Shown here one piece after another: positions 1 to 10,653 of a stretch of 64,000 nucleotides of DNA. Origin of the DNA: Paracoccaceae bacterium (GTDB lineage: Bacteria > Pseudomonadota > Alphaproteobacteria > Rhodobacterales > Rhodobacteraceae); NCBI GenBank assembly GCA_902632125.1, contig CACPBQ010000001.1, positions 172,546 through 236,545 on the forward strand. The letters run 5' to 3'. Every line of letters starts with the position of its first letter. Within the stretch, counting starts at the first letter, position 1. A program made the position numbers and the translations under genes. The notes beneath the pieces are model-generated. The model ran no database searches. It had not been told where the DNA came from and saw nothing but the letters and a program-made list of their open reading frames with translations.

Positions 1-68
1 GCCTGGCTCAAACAAAACGGTCCATCGCTACATCGTTATAAATTTGAAAGTTGACGTCGAGCTTTTTA

Positions 69-78
69 TGTGATCACA
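69..78. promoter_or_regulatory. Perfect palindrome TGTGATCACA just upstream of the probable gntR start; candidate autoregulatory operator
   Basis: Exact 10-bp palindrome 9 nt before ATG at 87; the same 10-mer recurs at 30086-30095 and 30127-30136. Confidence 0.55.
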
Positions 79-86
79 AATTCTAC

Positions 87-734
87 ATGAACACTACAAA
101 AATTAAAGAACCTAACCAGGCAGCTCATGATTATGTCTATAGAGGCCTACGAGCCAGAATAATGCATGGAGAAATTCTACCCGCCACATCTATGACTTTG
201 AGAGGAATAGGGAAAGATTATGCCGTCTCGATGACCCCAGCGCGAGAAGCGGTGCGTCGCTTAATAGCTGAAGGTGCCTTAATGCTTTCTCCATCTGGTC
301 GAGTTTCTACAGCAGAGCTTACCCAAGATCGAATTGAGGAACTAGCAGTAATGCGCTCTTTGATAGAGGTAGAGCTTGCCAGTAGAGCGCTACCAAGAGC
401 CCACATAGCGCTAATAGATAGGTTAAAATCTATCAACGCCTCAGTATCGCAGGCTATAGCAGCTCATGATCCTGTTGCATATATAAAAACAAACTTAGAA
501 TTTCATAGGATGTTGTATTTACGAGCTCAAGCTCCTGCGATGTTGGCCATAGCTGAAACGGTTTGGCTTCAATTGGGGCCAACAATGCGATCATTATACG
601 ATAAATTAAATCGCAAAGAACCCCCACATATGCACACTACAATTATAGCGGCACTTTCAGCTGGAGATGAGCCTAGTCTTCGATTAGCTGTAAGATCAGA
701 TGTTACACAGGGGTTACGGCATTTACTTAAATAA
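87..734 (+). CDS. GntR family transcriptional regulator (FadR/FCD subfamily)
   Basis: N-terminal wHTH (AHDYVYRGLRARIMHGEILPATSMTLRGIGKDYAVSMTPAREAVRRLIAEGAL) plus FCD-like helical domain; ATG at 87 preferred over ORF start at 51. Confidence 0.85.
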   Translation: MNTTKIKEPNQAAHDYVYRGLRARIMHGEILPATSMTLRGIGKDYAVSMTPAREAVRRLIAEGALMLSPSGRVSTAELTQDRIEELAVMRSLIEVELASRALPRAHIALIDRLKSINASVSQAIAAHDPVAYIKTNLEFHRMLYLRAQAPAMLAIAETVWLQLGPTMRSLYDKLNRKEPPHMHTTIIAALSAGDEPSLRLAVRSDVTQGLRHLLK

Positions 735-735
735 G

Positions 736-1698
736 CTATGCCACCAGTCCCTTGCTACCCAATTTCAAGAACTTTTTACGACGTTGATTTATAAGTTCTT
801 TTGGTTTTTTTGAATTTAATGCCGATAGCATTGAACTAATAGCTGATTTGACCGACTCAATAGTCCGGTCAGGGTCTCTATGCGCACCGCCAACAGGTTC
901 GTCTATAATTTGATCGCTTATCCCTAAACGGTGTAAATCGTCGGCTGTCAATCGCAAGGCTTCCGCTGCTTCCCGCATTTTTTCTGCATCTTTCCATAAA
1001 ATTGATGCGCAACCTTCTGGGCTAATAACTGAATATATGGAATGCTCAAGCATCGCGACTTTATTGGCAGTTGCAAAGGCTACCGCTCCTCCAGAACCTC
1101 CCTCTCCAATTATAATGCTTATTATCGGCACTCCGATCTGCAGGCATTTCTCAGTGGATCTGGCGATTGCTTCAGATTGACCCCTTTCCTCTGCACCTTT
1201 TCCTGGGTAGGCACCAGGAGTGTCAACCAACGTTATTACTGGCAAACCAAACTTATCAGCTAAGTCCATCAATCGGATTGCTTTTCTATAGCCTTCAGGT
1301 CTGGCCATACCAAAATTACGCTCTATCCGGCTTTTAGTGTCACTACCTTTTTCATGTCCAATCACCACTACAGGTTGGTCAGAAAACCGGGCAAGGCCTC
1401 CAATCACCGCTTGGTCGTCGGCAAAATTTCTGTCTCCAGCTAGAGGAATAAATTCAGAAAACAAAACTTTGACATAATCTCTGCAATGTGGTCTTTCGGG
1501 ATGCCTAGCTATTTGACACTTCCGCCATGGAGTTAAATTCTTATATAAATTAACTAATAATTCTTGAGCTTTTAAATCCAAGTTTTCAGCTTCTTTTTCG
1601 ACATTCATCTCGTCATTTTGACGCGCCATAGCCCTCAATTCCTCAGCTTTACCCTCAATTTCAGCCAAGGGCTTTTCAAAGTCTAAATAATGAACCAT
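736..1698 (-). CDS. accA: Acetyl-CoA carboxylase carboxyltransferase subunit alpha
   Basis: [82 protein letters not shown]; start set at MVHYLDF (GGAG Shine-Dalgarno upstream). Confidence 0.96.
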   Translation of the reverse strand: MVHYLDFEKPLAEIEGKAEELRAMARQNDEMNVEKEAENLDLKAQELLVNLYKNLTPWRKCQIARHPERPHCRDYVKVLFSEFIPLAGDRNFADDQAVIGGLARFSDQPVVVIGHEKGSDTKSRIERNFGMARPEGYRKAIRLMDLADKFGLPVITLVDTPGAYPGKGAEERGQSEAIARSTEKCLQIGVPIISIIIGEGGSGGAVAFATANKVAMLEHSIYSVISPEGCASILWKDAEKMREAAEALRLTADDLHRLGISDQIIDEPVGGAHRDPDRTIESVKSAISSMLSALNSKKPKELINQRRKKFLKLGSKGLVA

Positions 1699-1803
1699 TA
1701 GCGTCTCCAATACTGCGAGAAATCTCTTGCTTCTGTTAAATATATTTTAATTCAATCCTTCCAACAGATTTCAGATAATTTTGCCATAGTTAATTTTCTA
1801 AAT

Positions 1804-2766
1804 TTATTTGTCATTTTCGATCAAGTTTGCAAGCTTAACTAGGACATGAGCCTGTTTAATCGATGCAATATCAACCATTCGACCCTTGAAAACTGTTGCA
1901 CCCTCACCATTTTCAGCAGCTTTATTCATAGCTTCAATAATTTCCTTAGCTTCTTCAATTGCATCAGGTGAAGGTGTAAAAACTTTATTAGCAGATGCAA
2001 CTTGATTTGGATGAATTACCCATTTACCAACCATACCTAAAGTTGATGCCCGTTTTGCCTCAGCAAAAAATCCTTCAGTGTCGTTAAAATCACCAAACGG
2101 CCCATCTACTGGCAGTACACCATGACTGCGACAAGCGGCGACCAACGAAGCCTGAGCCCAGTGCCATGGATTTGACCAATACTTTTTACCAGCACGATGC
2201 ATATAATAACTGTCCTGAGTACCACCAATACCAGTTGTTACCATTCCCATAGAGGCAGCAAAATCAGCAGCTCCTAAGGCCATTGACTCTATTCGACTGC
2301 TCGAATTTGCGATCTCATTCACATTACTAATACCTGCAGCACTTTCTATAAGTATTTCGAACCCGATATTTTTTGACCGGGCCATTGCTTGCTCAACGGA
2401 TGAAACCAGTGCATCGACAGCGTAGACATCAGCAGCACAACCAACTTTTGGAATAGTTAGATTGTCTAATCTCTCAGAGCAATTTTCCAATAAATCTATC
2501 ACATCCCGATACCAAAAAGGTGTATCTAAACTATTGATGCGAACTGAAACCGTTTTATTTTTCCATTCAAGATTGTTTATGGCTTTGATCACATTCGAGC
2601 GAGCTTTTTCTTTATCGGCGGGAGCAACAGAATCTTCTAAATCAAGATTAATGACATCTGCTTCACTTTTTGCCATTTTTTCAAAAATTTCTGGGCGCGA
2701 ACCTGGACCAAACAACTGACTTCGATTTAAGCGAGCAACAGGAGCTGGTTGGATTTTAAAAGACAT
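1804..2766 (-). CDS. mcl1: L-malyl-CoA/beta-methylmalyl-CoA lyase (HpcH/HpaI/CitE family)
   Basis: RSQLFGPGSRPEIFEKMAKSEADVINLDLEDSVAPADKEKAR, AADFAASMGMVTTGIGGTQ, HWAQASLVAACRSHGVLPVDGPFGDF; closely resembles Rhodobacter Mcl1. Confidence 0.9.
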   Translation of the reverse strand: MSFKIQPAPVARLNRSQLFGPGSRPEIFEKMAKSEADVINLDLEDSVAPADKEKARSNVIKAINNLEWKNKTVSVRINSLDTPFWYRDVIDLLENCSERLDNLTIPKVGCAADVYAVDALVSSVEQAMARSKNIGFEILIESAAGISNVNEIANSSSRIESMALGAADFAASMGMVTTGIGGTQDSYYMHRAGKKYWSNPWHWAQASLVAACRSHGVLPVDGPFGDFNDTEGFFAEAKRASTLGMVGKWVIHPNQVASANKVFTPSPDAIEEAKEIIEAMNKAAENGEGATVFKGRMVDIASIKQAHVLVKLANLIENDK

Positions 2767-3050
2767 AATTTATTCGAGTACCCCAGTTTCAAATCCATAA
2801 CAACTAGCAATTTAACATTAAACTGGCAATTTTTTTAATAAATCTTCTCCCAAAAAAAACGCTCTTTATGAGCTTTTTAAACAAAACTCAAAGATCTATA
2901 TTTTTTTAAATATGGTATAAAACAAAATATTCTTTACTTAAAAGAAAAATTTTTAAAAGAACCTTGCAATATTTGATAGTTTTTAACACAAAAAGAAAAA
3001 CATTTAAAAATCAGTCCGATATTCTGCTTTTAGCAATAGGAGATAAAAAA

Positions 3051-4055
3051 GTGATTCCAACACCATACCTGCTTTTTCTAGGCGATGCCCCCGATCAATT
3101 ATCTGCAAAAGTAGCCCAAGGCATAAAAGATTGGCGACCAGAGCATGCGGTCGGGCAGATCAGAATGCCCGGTTGCAATGCCGATCTTGGCTTAGAAGAT
3201 CTTACTCTAGAGCAGGCTTTTGAAAAAGGCGCCCGGACTATGGTAATTGGCGTAGCAAATAGAGGAGGTTATATCTCAGAGGCATGGAAAGCTGTACTAA
3301 TAGAAGCTTTAAACACTGGATTTGATCTTGCCAGTGGTTTGCACAATCTCTTACGTGATGAACGAGATCTGGTCGAGCTTGCCGAGCAAAATGGTAGGAA
3401 GCTACATGATGTCCGAGTGCCAACCGTAGAATATCCCATTGCAAATGGAAAAAACCGGACAGGTAAAAGATGCCTTGCCGTTGGAACAGATTGCTCAGCA
3501 GGAAAAATGTATACTGCACTGGCAATCGATAAATTAATGCAAGCCAGAGGTATGAAATCGACCTTTCGTGCAACTGGCCAAACAGGAATTCTAATTACCG
3601 GTGATGGTGTGCCGTTAGATGCAGTAATTGCCGATTTTATGGCTGGATCAATAGAATATCTGACTCCTCATAATGATCCAGATCATTGGGATTTAATTGA
3701 AGGCCAAGGAAGTTTGTTCCATGTATCCTATTCTGGTGTAACAATGGCTCTCATACACGGTGGTCAACCAGACGCTTTAATCCTTTGTCATGAGCCAACC
3801 AGAAAACATATGAGAGGATTACCCGAGTATAGTCTTCCGGGCCTTAAAGATCTCAATGATACAGCCCTGCATTTAGCAAAAGTTGCTAACCCAAATTGCA
3901 AAGTTATAGGCATTTCAATAAACACCAAAAATATGAAGGAAGAAGAAGCTAAATCCTATCTCTTGTCACAAGAAAAGGAATTAAATTTACCTGCAACAGA
4001 TCCTTTCCGTTTTGGTGCAGATAAGCTTGTAGATGCTTTAAAAGATCTAAATTAA
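3051..4055 (+). CDS. dgcN: DUF1611 family protein, DgcN-type (D-glutamate N-acetyltransferase)
   Basis: TPYLLFLGDAPDQLSAKVAQGIKDWRPEHAVGQ, VGTDCSAGKMYTALAID, GQTGILITGDGVPLDAVIADFMAGSIE; GTG start at 3051 after AGGAG preferred over the ORF-track start at 2964. Confidence 0.85.
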   Translation: MIPTPYLLFLGDAPDQLSAKVAQGIKDWRPEHAVGQIRMPGCNADLGLEDLTLEQAFEKGARTMVIGVANRGGYISEAWKAVLIEALNTGFDLASGLHNLLRDERDLVELAEQNGRKLHDVRVPTVEYPIANGKNRTGKRCLAVGTDCSAGKMYTALAIDKLMQARGMKSTFRATGQTGILITGDGVPLDAVIADFMAGSIEYLTPHNDPDHWDLIEGQGSLFHVSYSGVTMALIHGGQPDALILCHEPTRKHMRGLPEYSLPGLKDLNDTALHLAKVANPNCKVIGISINTKNMKEEEAKSYLLSQEKELNLPATDPFRFGADKLVDALKDLN

Positions 4056-4084
4056 AATTGTAACCAAATTTGGGATGACGCATT

Positions 4085-5047
4085 TTGATTCAGGCTAAAG
4101 TCGAAATATTTCCGCTGGCTCAAGTCTTTAGAATATCAAGAGGAGCAAGGACGCAAGCTGAAGTTGTGAGCGTTGAAATTAATCGAAACCATTTTACAGG
4201 GCACGGCGAGTGCGTTCCTTATGCACGATATAACGAGACATTGGGGAGCGTAATTCAACAAATAGAAAGCTTACCAGCTGATATTGATAGAAAAACTTTA
4301 CAAACCAAGTTGCCAGCTGGAGCAGCCCGCAACGCCGTAGATTGTGCATTATGGGATCTAGAGTCCAAAATGCTCAACCAACCAATTTGGCAGTTAGCAG
4401 GCATGCAGATGCCCAAAAAAGCACTTACTGCTTTTACACTATCGTTAGATGAACCTGAGAATATGTTGAAACAGGCAAAATATAATTCAAACAGACCTCT
4501 ACTGAAAATAAAATTGGGGACCCCCAACGATATGCCACGACTGGAAGCAGTTAGGTTAGGAGCTCCAAATTCCGAGATAATAGTCGATGCAAATGAAGGC
4601 TGGAATGCTGAAACATATACAAAACTAGCACCAGATTTGGTCCGCCTTGGCGTTAAATTAGTGGAACAACCTCTTCCTGCAAACCAAGACGACGCTCTTA
4701 TTGGACTTCCACGCCCACTGCCAATTTGCGCCGATGAAAGTTGCCATGATCGAAGTAGTCTGCGGCAGTTAGTCGGAAAATACGACTATGTTAATATTAA
4801 ATTAGATAAAACTGGGGGTTTGACTGAAGCATTATTATTAAAAAATAAAGCATTAGAGGATGGCTTCAAAATTATGGTTGGCTGTATGGTTGGAAGCTCT
4901 CTAGCCATGGCACCGGCAACACTGATCGCGCAGAATGCGACATTTGTGGACCTGGACGGCCCGTTGTTACTATCGCAAGACAGACATCATGGTCTTTTGT
5001 ATGAAGAAAGTTGGGTATATCCCCCAGTAAGAGAGCTATGGGGCTAA
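4085..5047 (+). CDS. dgcA: Dipeptide epimerase / enolase-superfamily racemase, DgcA-type
   Basis: Enolase superfamily signatures KIKLGT, VDANEGW, VEQPLP, ADESCH; TTG start; immediately downstream of the dgcN-like gene. Confidence 0.85.
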   Translation: MIQAKVEIFPLAQVFRISRGARTQAEVVSVEINRNHFTGHGECVPYARYNETLGSVIQQIESLPADIDRKTLQTKLPAGAARNAVDCALWDLESKMLNQPIWQLAGMQMPKKALTAFTLSLDEPENMLKQAKYNSNRPLLKIKLGTPNDMPRLEAVRLGAPNSEIIVDANEGWNAETYTKLAPDLVRLGVKLVEQPLPANQDDALIGLPRPLPICADESCHDRSSLRQLVGKYDYVNIKLDKTGGLTEALLLKNKALEDGFKIMVGCMVGSSLAMAPATLIAQNATFVDLDGPLLLSQDRHHGLLYEESWVYPPVRELWG

Positions 5048-5061
5048 TAAAGGAGCATTAA

Positions 5062-5925
5062 ATGGCCAGAACAGTTTATTTAAACGGCGAATACCTTTTA
5101 GAAAATGAGGCAAAAATCTCAATCTTTGATAGAGGCTTTTTGATGGCTGACGCAGTATATGAAGTTACATCCGTATTAGATGGAAAACTTATTGACTTTA
5201 ATGGCCATACAGATCGATTAAGGAGATCTTTAGACGAGTTAGATATGAAAAATCCTATCTCGTATAAAGAGCTTCTAGAAATTCACAGAGAACTTGTCCT
5301 TTTAAATAACATTAATGAGGGTTTGGTCTATCTCCAGATTTCTCGTGGCGCGCCATCCGATAGAGATTTCGTATTTCCCAACCCAGATGAAACTGATCCA
5401 ACGGTTGTTTTATTTACACAAAACAAACCAGGTTTAGCAAATAGCCCAGCTGCAAAAAAAGGATTAAAAATTGTAAGTATTGATGACGAAAGATGGGGGA
5501 GACGCGATATTAAGACCGTCCAACTTTTATACCCTTCAATGGGCAAAATGATGGCGAAAAAGGTAGGCGCTGACGATGCATGGATGGTTCAAGACGGACA
5601 CGTGACTGAAGGAACTTCCAACAACGCATACATTATCAAAAAAAATAAAATAATTACTCGTGGCATCTCAAATAGTATATTACACGGGATCACTCGAGCC
5701 GCTGTTTTAAGATTTGCAAAGGAAGGTCAAATGCAAGTTGAGGAGCGTAATTTTACAATTGATGAGGCCTACAAAGCTGACGAAGCATTTATTACTTCTG
5801 CCAGTACTTTTGTTATGCCCGTGGTTGAAATTGATGGAAATAAGATTGGTCATGGAAAACCGGGATCCAATACTTCTCGTTTGAGAGAAATTTATCTCGA
5901 AGAGAGCAAAAAAGCCGCAATTTAG
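5062..5925 (+). CDS. D-amino-acid transaminase (class IV PLP aminotransferase)
   Basis: MARTVYLNGEYLLENEAKISIFDRGFLMADAVYEVTSV, HVTEGTSNNAYII; Dat-like. Confidence 0.9.
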   Translation: MARTVYLNGEYLLENEAKISIFDRGFLMADAVYEVTSVLDGKLIDFNGHTDRLRRSLDELDMKNPISYKELLEIHRELVLLNNINEGLVYLQISRGAPSDRDFVFPNPDETDPTVVLFTQNKPGLANSPAAKKGLKIVSIDDERWGRRDIKTVQLLYPSMGKMMAKKVGADDAWMVQDGHVTEGTSNNAYIIKKNKIITRGISNSILHGITRAAVLRFAKEGQMQVEERNFTIDEAYKADEAFITSASTFVMPVVEIDGNKIGHGKPGSNTSRLREIYLEESKKAAI

Positions 5926-5995
5926 CATAAAAAAAGACGTATCAAAGTTTCAGTTCTTGTAAGAAAGAAAAAGGTATACTAAACTTTTAATGACA

Positions 5996-6146
5996 TGATG
6001 GGAGAACTGTACAGCAGTGCCGAAGGAGCAACCGCCCCCGGAAACTCTCAGGCAAAAGGACCGTCGTGACTAATAACTCTGGAGAGTGATGTTGTTAACA
6101 TCCGCCGAAGGGATAACGATCTCAGGCAAAAGGACAGAGGGGGCAT
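5996..6146 (+). promoter_or_regulatory. Tandem glycine riboswitch (two aptamers) upstream of gcvTHP
   Basis: Two copies of the glycine aptamer signature: GGGAGAACTGTACAGCAGTGCCGAAGGAGCAACC...AACTCTCAGGCAAAAGGACCGT and CTCTGGAGAGTG...CGCCGAAGGGATAAC...CTCAGGCAAAAGGACAGAGG. Confidence 0.93.
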
Positions 6147-6217
6147 CTAAGTGCTTGCACAACAGTGCAAGGAAATAGATGCCGGGTTTTCGGAATTCCG
6201 GCTAAAGGAAAAACGAA

Positions 6218-7345
6218 ATGGCCCAAGCCCTTAGAAAAACTCCGCTTTATGACTTGCATCGAGATCTTGGAGCAAAACTAACTGAATTTGCAGGTTATGA
6301 AATGCCAGTTCAGTACGGGTTAGGGATCTTGGGCGAACATCAACACACTAGAACAAAGGCTGGTCTTTTTGATGTCAGTCACATGGGCCAAGTTATTCTA
6401 CGTGGCAGATCATATCAGGAAACGGCTCTTGCCCTAGAAAAACTTTTACCTACAGATGTGCTGGGCCTGGAAGCTGGGCGCCAGCGATATGGTTTCCTTA
6501 CAACCAATTCCGGCGGCATTTTTGACGATCTAATGTTTAGCAATAGGGGTGATCATATTTTTATTGTTTTAAATGCCGCATGCAAAAATTCTGATATTAA
6601 ACACCTAAAATCTCTTCTAGAGCCAGAAATTTTAGTGGAAGAAGTCTTAAACCGGGCGCTAATTGCTTTACAAGGTCCAGCATCTGAGACCGTTCTAGGT
6701 GAGCTGAATCCTCAGGTTAAAAATATGAAATTCATGGATGTAGAAACCTTACTTGTTTCCGGAGTTGAATGCTGGATCTCCAGATCAGGATATACCGGCG
6801 AAGATGGTTTTGAAATATCGATCCCCGCTACAGACGCAGAGTCAGTAACAAGAAACATTTTATTAAATGAAAACGTTGAGCTTATTGGTCTCGGAGCCCG
6901 TGACAGTCTTCGTTTGGAGGCAGGTTTGTGCCTTTATGGGCATGATATTAATCAAGCAACCACTCCAGTTGAAGCCTCTTTGAACTGGGCAATCCAGAAA
7001 GTAAGAAGAGCAAATGGCGAAAGGGCGGGTGGCTTTATTGGTAGCAAAATTATCTTGAAACAGCTTGATGAAGGAACTGAAAGAAAAAGAGTGGGATTTT
7101 TGCCACAAACTCGAGCCCCAATGAGGGAAGGCGTAGAAGTTTTTGAAACTGAAAGGTCTAAGGACAGAATCGGGATAATAACATCGGGTGGGTACGGGCC
7201 AACTGTCGGTCATCCCGTTGCAATGGGATATATTGATAGCAAATACGCACAAAATAAAAATAATTTATTCGGCGAACTTCGAGGTAAACGGGTACCAGTA
7301 AAAGTTTCAAAAATTCCTTTTGTCCCATTGAATTTCAAACGATAA
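6218..7345 (+). CDS. gcvT: Glycine cleavage system aminomethyltransferase (T protein)
   Basis: TPLYDLHRDLGAKLTEFAGYEMPVQYGLGILGEHQHTR, GLFDVSHMGQ, GARDSLRLEAGLCLYGHDI; downstream of glycine riboswitch. Confidence 0.96.
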   Translation: MAQALRKTPLYDLHRDLGAKLTEFAGYEMPVQYGLGILGEHQHTRTKAGLFDVSHMGQVILRGRSYQETALALEKLLPTDVLGLEAGRQRYGFLTTNSGGIFDDLMFSNRGDHIFIVLNAACKNSDIKHLKSLLEPEILVEEVLNRALIALQGPASETVLGELNPQVKNMKFMDVETLLVSGVECWISRSGYTGEDGFEISIPATDAESVTRNILLNENVELIGLGARDSLRLEAGLCLYGHDINQATTPVEASLNWAIQKVRRANGERAGGFIGSKIILKQLDEGTERKRVGFLPQTRAPMREGVEVFETERSKDRIGIITSGGYGPTVGHPVAMGYIDSKYAQNKNNLFGELRGKRVPVKVSKIPFVPLNFKR

Positions 7346-7361
7346 AAATAGGAGAACTAAA

Positions 7362-7721
7362 ATGAAATTTACAGAAGAGCACGAATGGCTTCGAATTGAG
7401 GGTGATATAGTTGTCGTGGGCATTACTGAACATGCAAGCACACAACTTGGCGATGTAGTTTTCGTTGAATTACCCGAAGAAGGATTAATGGTTTCTAAAG
7501 ATGATGAAATCGTGGTTATCGAAAGTGTTAAAGCCGCATCAGATATTCTGGCACCGTTGGACGGAGAGATTATTGAAATAAATGAAGCGTTATCTGATGA
7601 ACCAAGCAAAGTTAATGAAGATCCAATGGGTGATGCATGGTTTTTCAAAATGAAACCATCAGACCCATCACAAGTCGAAGATTACATGACTGAAGACGAA
7701 TATAATAAACTAATTAGCTAA
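7362..7721 (+). CDS. gcvH: Glycine cleavage system H protein
   Basis: MKFTEEHEWLRIEGD, VVIESVKAASDILAPLDGEIIEIN lipoylation site. Confidence 0.97.
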   Translation: MKFTEEHEWLRIEGDIVVVGITEHASTQLGDVVFVELPEEGLMVSKDDEIVVIESVKAASDILAPLDGEIIEINEALSDEPSKVNEDPMGDAWFFKMKPSDPSQVEDYMTEDEYNKLIS

Positions 7722-7751
7722 TAAAACATTAAAGAAATTAAGGAAGAATTC

Positions 7752-10601
7752 ATGCCATTTACACCAACAGATTATTTACCTTACGATTTCGCAAATCGAA
7801 GGCATATTGGCCCCTCACCAGCTGAGATGGCGCATATGCTGGAAACACTTGGCCTATCCGATCTGGATAGCCTTATTGATGAAACTCTTCCAAAATCAAT
7901 ACGCCAAAAGAAACCTTTAAATTTTGGGAAGCCAAAATCTGAGAGAGCTCTTTTAAATCATATGCGTATAACTGCATCTAAGAATAAAGTTCTTACCAGT
8001 CTTATCGGACAAGGCTATCATGGAACGGTTACGCCTCCAGTGATCCAAAGAAATATTTTAGAAAACCCAGCGTGGTATACAGCCTACACACCCTATCAAC
8101 CTGAGATAAGCCAAGGAAGATTAGAAGCTCTCTTAAATTATCAGACGATGATCTCTGACCTTACTGGGCTAGAAATTGCCAATGCGTCTCTGTTAGATGA
8201 AGCTACTGCTTGTGCAGAAGCGATGACCATGGCTGAACGAGTCGCAAAGTCAAAAGAAAAAGCTTTTTTTATCGATGAAAATTGTCATGCTCAAAATATT
8301 GCAGTGATGAAAACAAGAGCTCGTCCTTTAAGCATAGAAATTATTGTTGGTAACCCTGACGATCTCAATCCCTCTGAAGTATTTGGAGCAATTTTTCAAT
8401 ACCCTGGCACATTGGGTCATGTAAAAGATTTTACAAGCCACATTGAGAAACTCCATCAAAATAAAGCTATTGCTGTGATCGCAGCTGATCCTCTTTCTCT
8501 TACTTTATTGAAGGAACCTGGTGCAATGGGAGCAGACATTGCAATTGGTAGCACCCAACGATTTGGAGTCCCAGTAGGCTACGGTGGTCCCCATGCTGCT
8601 TACATGGCGACAAAGGATGCTTACAAAAGATCTATGCCCGGAAGGTTAGTAGGGATTTCGATTGATGCCCAAAATAGAGCAGCATACCGGTTATCGTTAC
8701 AAACACGTGAACAACATATTAGACGTGAAAAAGCGACCTCCAATGTTTGCACGGCGCAAGCGCTTTTAGCAGTTATGGCCTCTTTTTATGCTGTATTTCA
8801 TGGACCAGAAGGGCTTAAAGCTATTGCACAAAGAATACATAGAAAAACAGTTAGACTAGCCAAGGGTTTGGAGTCTGCAGGATTTAAAGTTGAACCCGCC
8901 GCATTTTTTGACACAATTACCGTTGAGGTTGGCCTCATGCAAAAAACTGTCATGGATGCAGCCGTTCGTGAAGGCATTAATCTTCGTGCTGTTGGCAAAA
9001 CAAAAATTGGTATTACGTTGGACGAACGCAGTCGACGAAAAGTTACAGAAGCAGTTTGGCGGGCATTTGGAATAGATCGTAGTGATGATGATCTTTCCCA
9101 CGATTATCGCGTGCCTGATAGCCTGCATCGTAAATCAAAATACCTGGAACACGATGTATTTCATATGAATCGTGCTGAAACTGAAATGATGCGCTACATG
9201 CGTAGATTAGCAGATCGAGATTTGGCGTTAGATCGAGCCATGATTCCTCTTGGCTCCTGTACTATGAAGCTAAACTCTGCAGCCGAGATGATGCCTGTAA
9301 GTTGGCGAGAGTTTTCACTTCTTCATCCTTTTGCCCCAAAAGATCAAGCTCAGGGTTATGAAGAAATGATTTCAGACTTATCATCAAAGCTATGTGAAAT
9401 AACAGGTTACGATGCAATTTCTATGCAACCAAATTCTGGTGCACAAGGTGAATATGCAGGACTGTTAACTATAGCAGAGTTTCATAGGGCAAATGGAAAT
9501 GAGCACAGAAATGTATGTTTAATTCCCACTTCAGCTCATGGAACTAACCCGGCAAGTGCACAAATGGTTGGTTGGAAAGTTATTCCTATTCAGTCTGCTA
9601 AAAACGGTGATATCGACGTAGATGACTTCAGAGAAAAAGCCGAAATATATAAAAATGAGTTGGCTGGCTGTATGATTACTTATCCCTCAACTCATGGGGT
9701 ATTTGAAGAAACAGTGCATGAAGTATGTGCAATCACCCATGAATATGGAGGACAGGTCTATATTGATGGTGCTAATATGAATGCGATGGTGGGATTAAGT
9801 CGACCAGGTGATATTGGCGGTGATGTTAGTCATCTTAATTTACACAAAACATTTTGTATTCCACACGGAGGAGGAGGACCAGGAATGGGTCCTATCGGCG
9901 TGAAAGGCCACCTAAAGCCTCACTTGCCAGGACATCTCGACTTCGGAGGTGGTGCCGGTCCAGTATCTGCTGCTCCTTTTGGTTCCCCTTCATTATTACC
10001 AATTTCATGGGCTTACTGTCTAATGATGGGTGGTGAGGGACTAACCCAAGCCACCAGAGTAGCAATTTTAAATGCAAATTATATAGCCAAGCGATTAGAA
10101 GGATCGTTTGATGTTCTTTATCGAGGGGCAAACGGAAGGGTTGCTCACGAATGTATAATCGACACACGCCCATTTGCCGAAACAGCCGGTGTGAGTGTTG
10201 ATGATATAGCAAAGCGATTAATCGATAGTGGATTTCATGCTCCAACAATGAGCTGGCCAGTAGCAGGAACTCTAATGATTGAGCCCACTGAGTCCGAAAC
10301 AAAAGCAGAATTAGATCGATTTTGTGATGCCATGCTGTCTATCAGAAATGAGATACGATTAATTGAAGAGGGTAAATATCCTAAAGATAATAATCCACTT
10401 TGTAATGCCCCGCATACTGTTCAGGATCTTGTTGGCGCTTGGGAAAGACCTTACTCACGCGAACAGGGATGTTTCCCACCTGGCGCTTTTAAAGTTGATA
10501 AATATTGGCCTCCAGTAAATAGAATTGATAATGTTCATGGAGATCGCCATCTTATCTGTACTTGTCCACCAATGTCAGAATATGCAGAGGCGGCTGAGTA
10601 G
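7752..10601 (+). CDS. gcvP: Glycine dehydrogenase (aminomethyl-transferring), P protein
   Basis: 949 aa; [58 protein letters not shown] site [24 protein letters not shown]. Confidence 0.98.
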   Translation: MPFTPTDYLPYDFANRRHIGPSPAEMAHMLETLGLSDLDSLIDETLPKSIRQKKPLNFGKPKSERALLNHMRITASKNKVLTSLIGQGYHGTVTPPVIQRNILENPAWYTAYTPYQPEISQGRLEALLNYQTMISDLTGLEIANASLLDEATACAEAMTMAERVAKSKEKAFFIDENCHAQNIAVMKTRARPLSIEIIVGNPDDLNPSEVFGAIFQYPGTLGHVKDFTSHIEKLHQNKAIAVIAADPLSLTLLKEPGAMGADIAIGSTQRFGVPVGYGGPHAAYMATKDAYKRSMPGRLVGISIDAQNRAAYRLSLQTREQHIRREKATSNVCTAQALLAVMASFYAVFHGPEGLKAIAQRIHRKTVRLAKGLESAGFKVEPAAFFDTITVEVGLMQKTVMDAAVREGINLRAVGKTKIGITLDERSRRKVTEAVWRAFGIDRSDDDLSHDYRVPDSLHRKSKYLEHDVFHMNRAETEMMRYMRRLADRDLALDRAMIPLGSCTMKLNSAAEMMPVSWREFSLLHPFAPKDQAQGYEEMISDLSSKLCEITGYDAISMQPNSGAQGEYAGLLTIAEFHRANGNEHRNVCLIPTSAHGTNPASAQMVGWKVIPIQSAKNGDIDVDDFREKAEIYKNELAGCMITYPSTHGVFEETVHEVCAITHEYGGQVYIDGANMNAMVGLSRPGDIGGDVSHLNLHKTFCIPHGGGGPGMGPIGVKGHLKPHLPGHLDFGGGAGPVSAAPFGSPSLLPISWAYCLMMGGEGLTQATRVAILNANYIAKRLEGSFDVLYRGANGRVAHECIIDTRPFAETAGVSVDDIAKRLIDSGFHAPTMSWPVAGTLMIEPTESETKAELDRFCDAMLSIRNEIRLIEEGKYPKDNNPLCNAPHTVQDLVGAWERPYSREQGCFPPGAFKVDKYWPPVNRIDNVHGDRHLICTCPPMSEYAEAAE

Positions 10602-10604
10602 AGT

Positions 10605-10634
10605 TTTGCTCAAGACAAATTTGTCTTGAGCAAA
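10605..10634. terminator. 30-bp perfect palindrome between convergent gcvP and the MetE-like gene; bidirectional terminator
   Basis: TTTGCTCAAGACAAA|TTTGTCTTGAGCAAA with zero spacer, T/A-rich flanks. Confidence 0.7.
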
Positions 10635-10653
10635 TTTTAAAACCACTAAAATT

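Noticed and set aside
69-78. TGTGATCACA as a CRP/FNR site
   Set aside because: CRP consensus needs a 6-bp spacer between TGTGA and TCACA; here the spacer is zero, so another (for example GntR-type) factor is more plausible.
8856-10302. Several 60-136 aa ORFs antisense to or overlapping gcvP (8798-8998, 8856-9128, 8890-9075, 9854-10036, 9892-10302)
   Set aside because: They lie inside an unambiguous 949-aa GcvP frame with no ribosome-binding context or recognisable domains; frame shadows.
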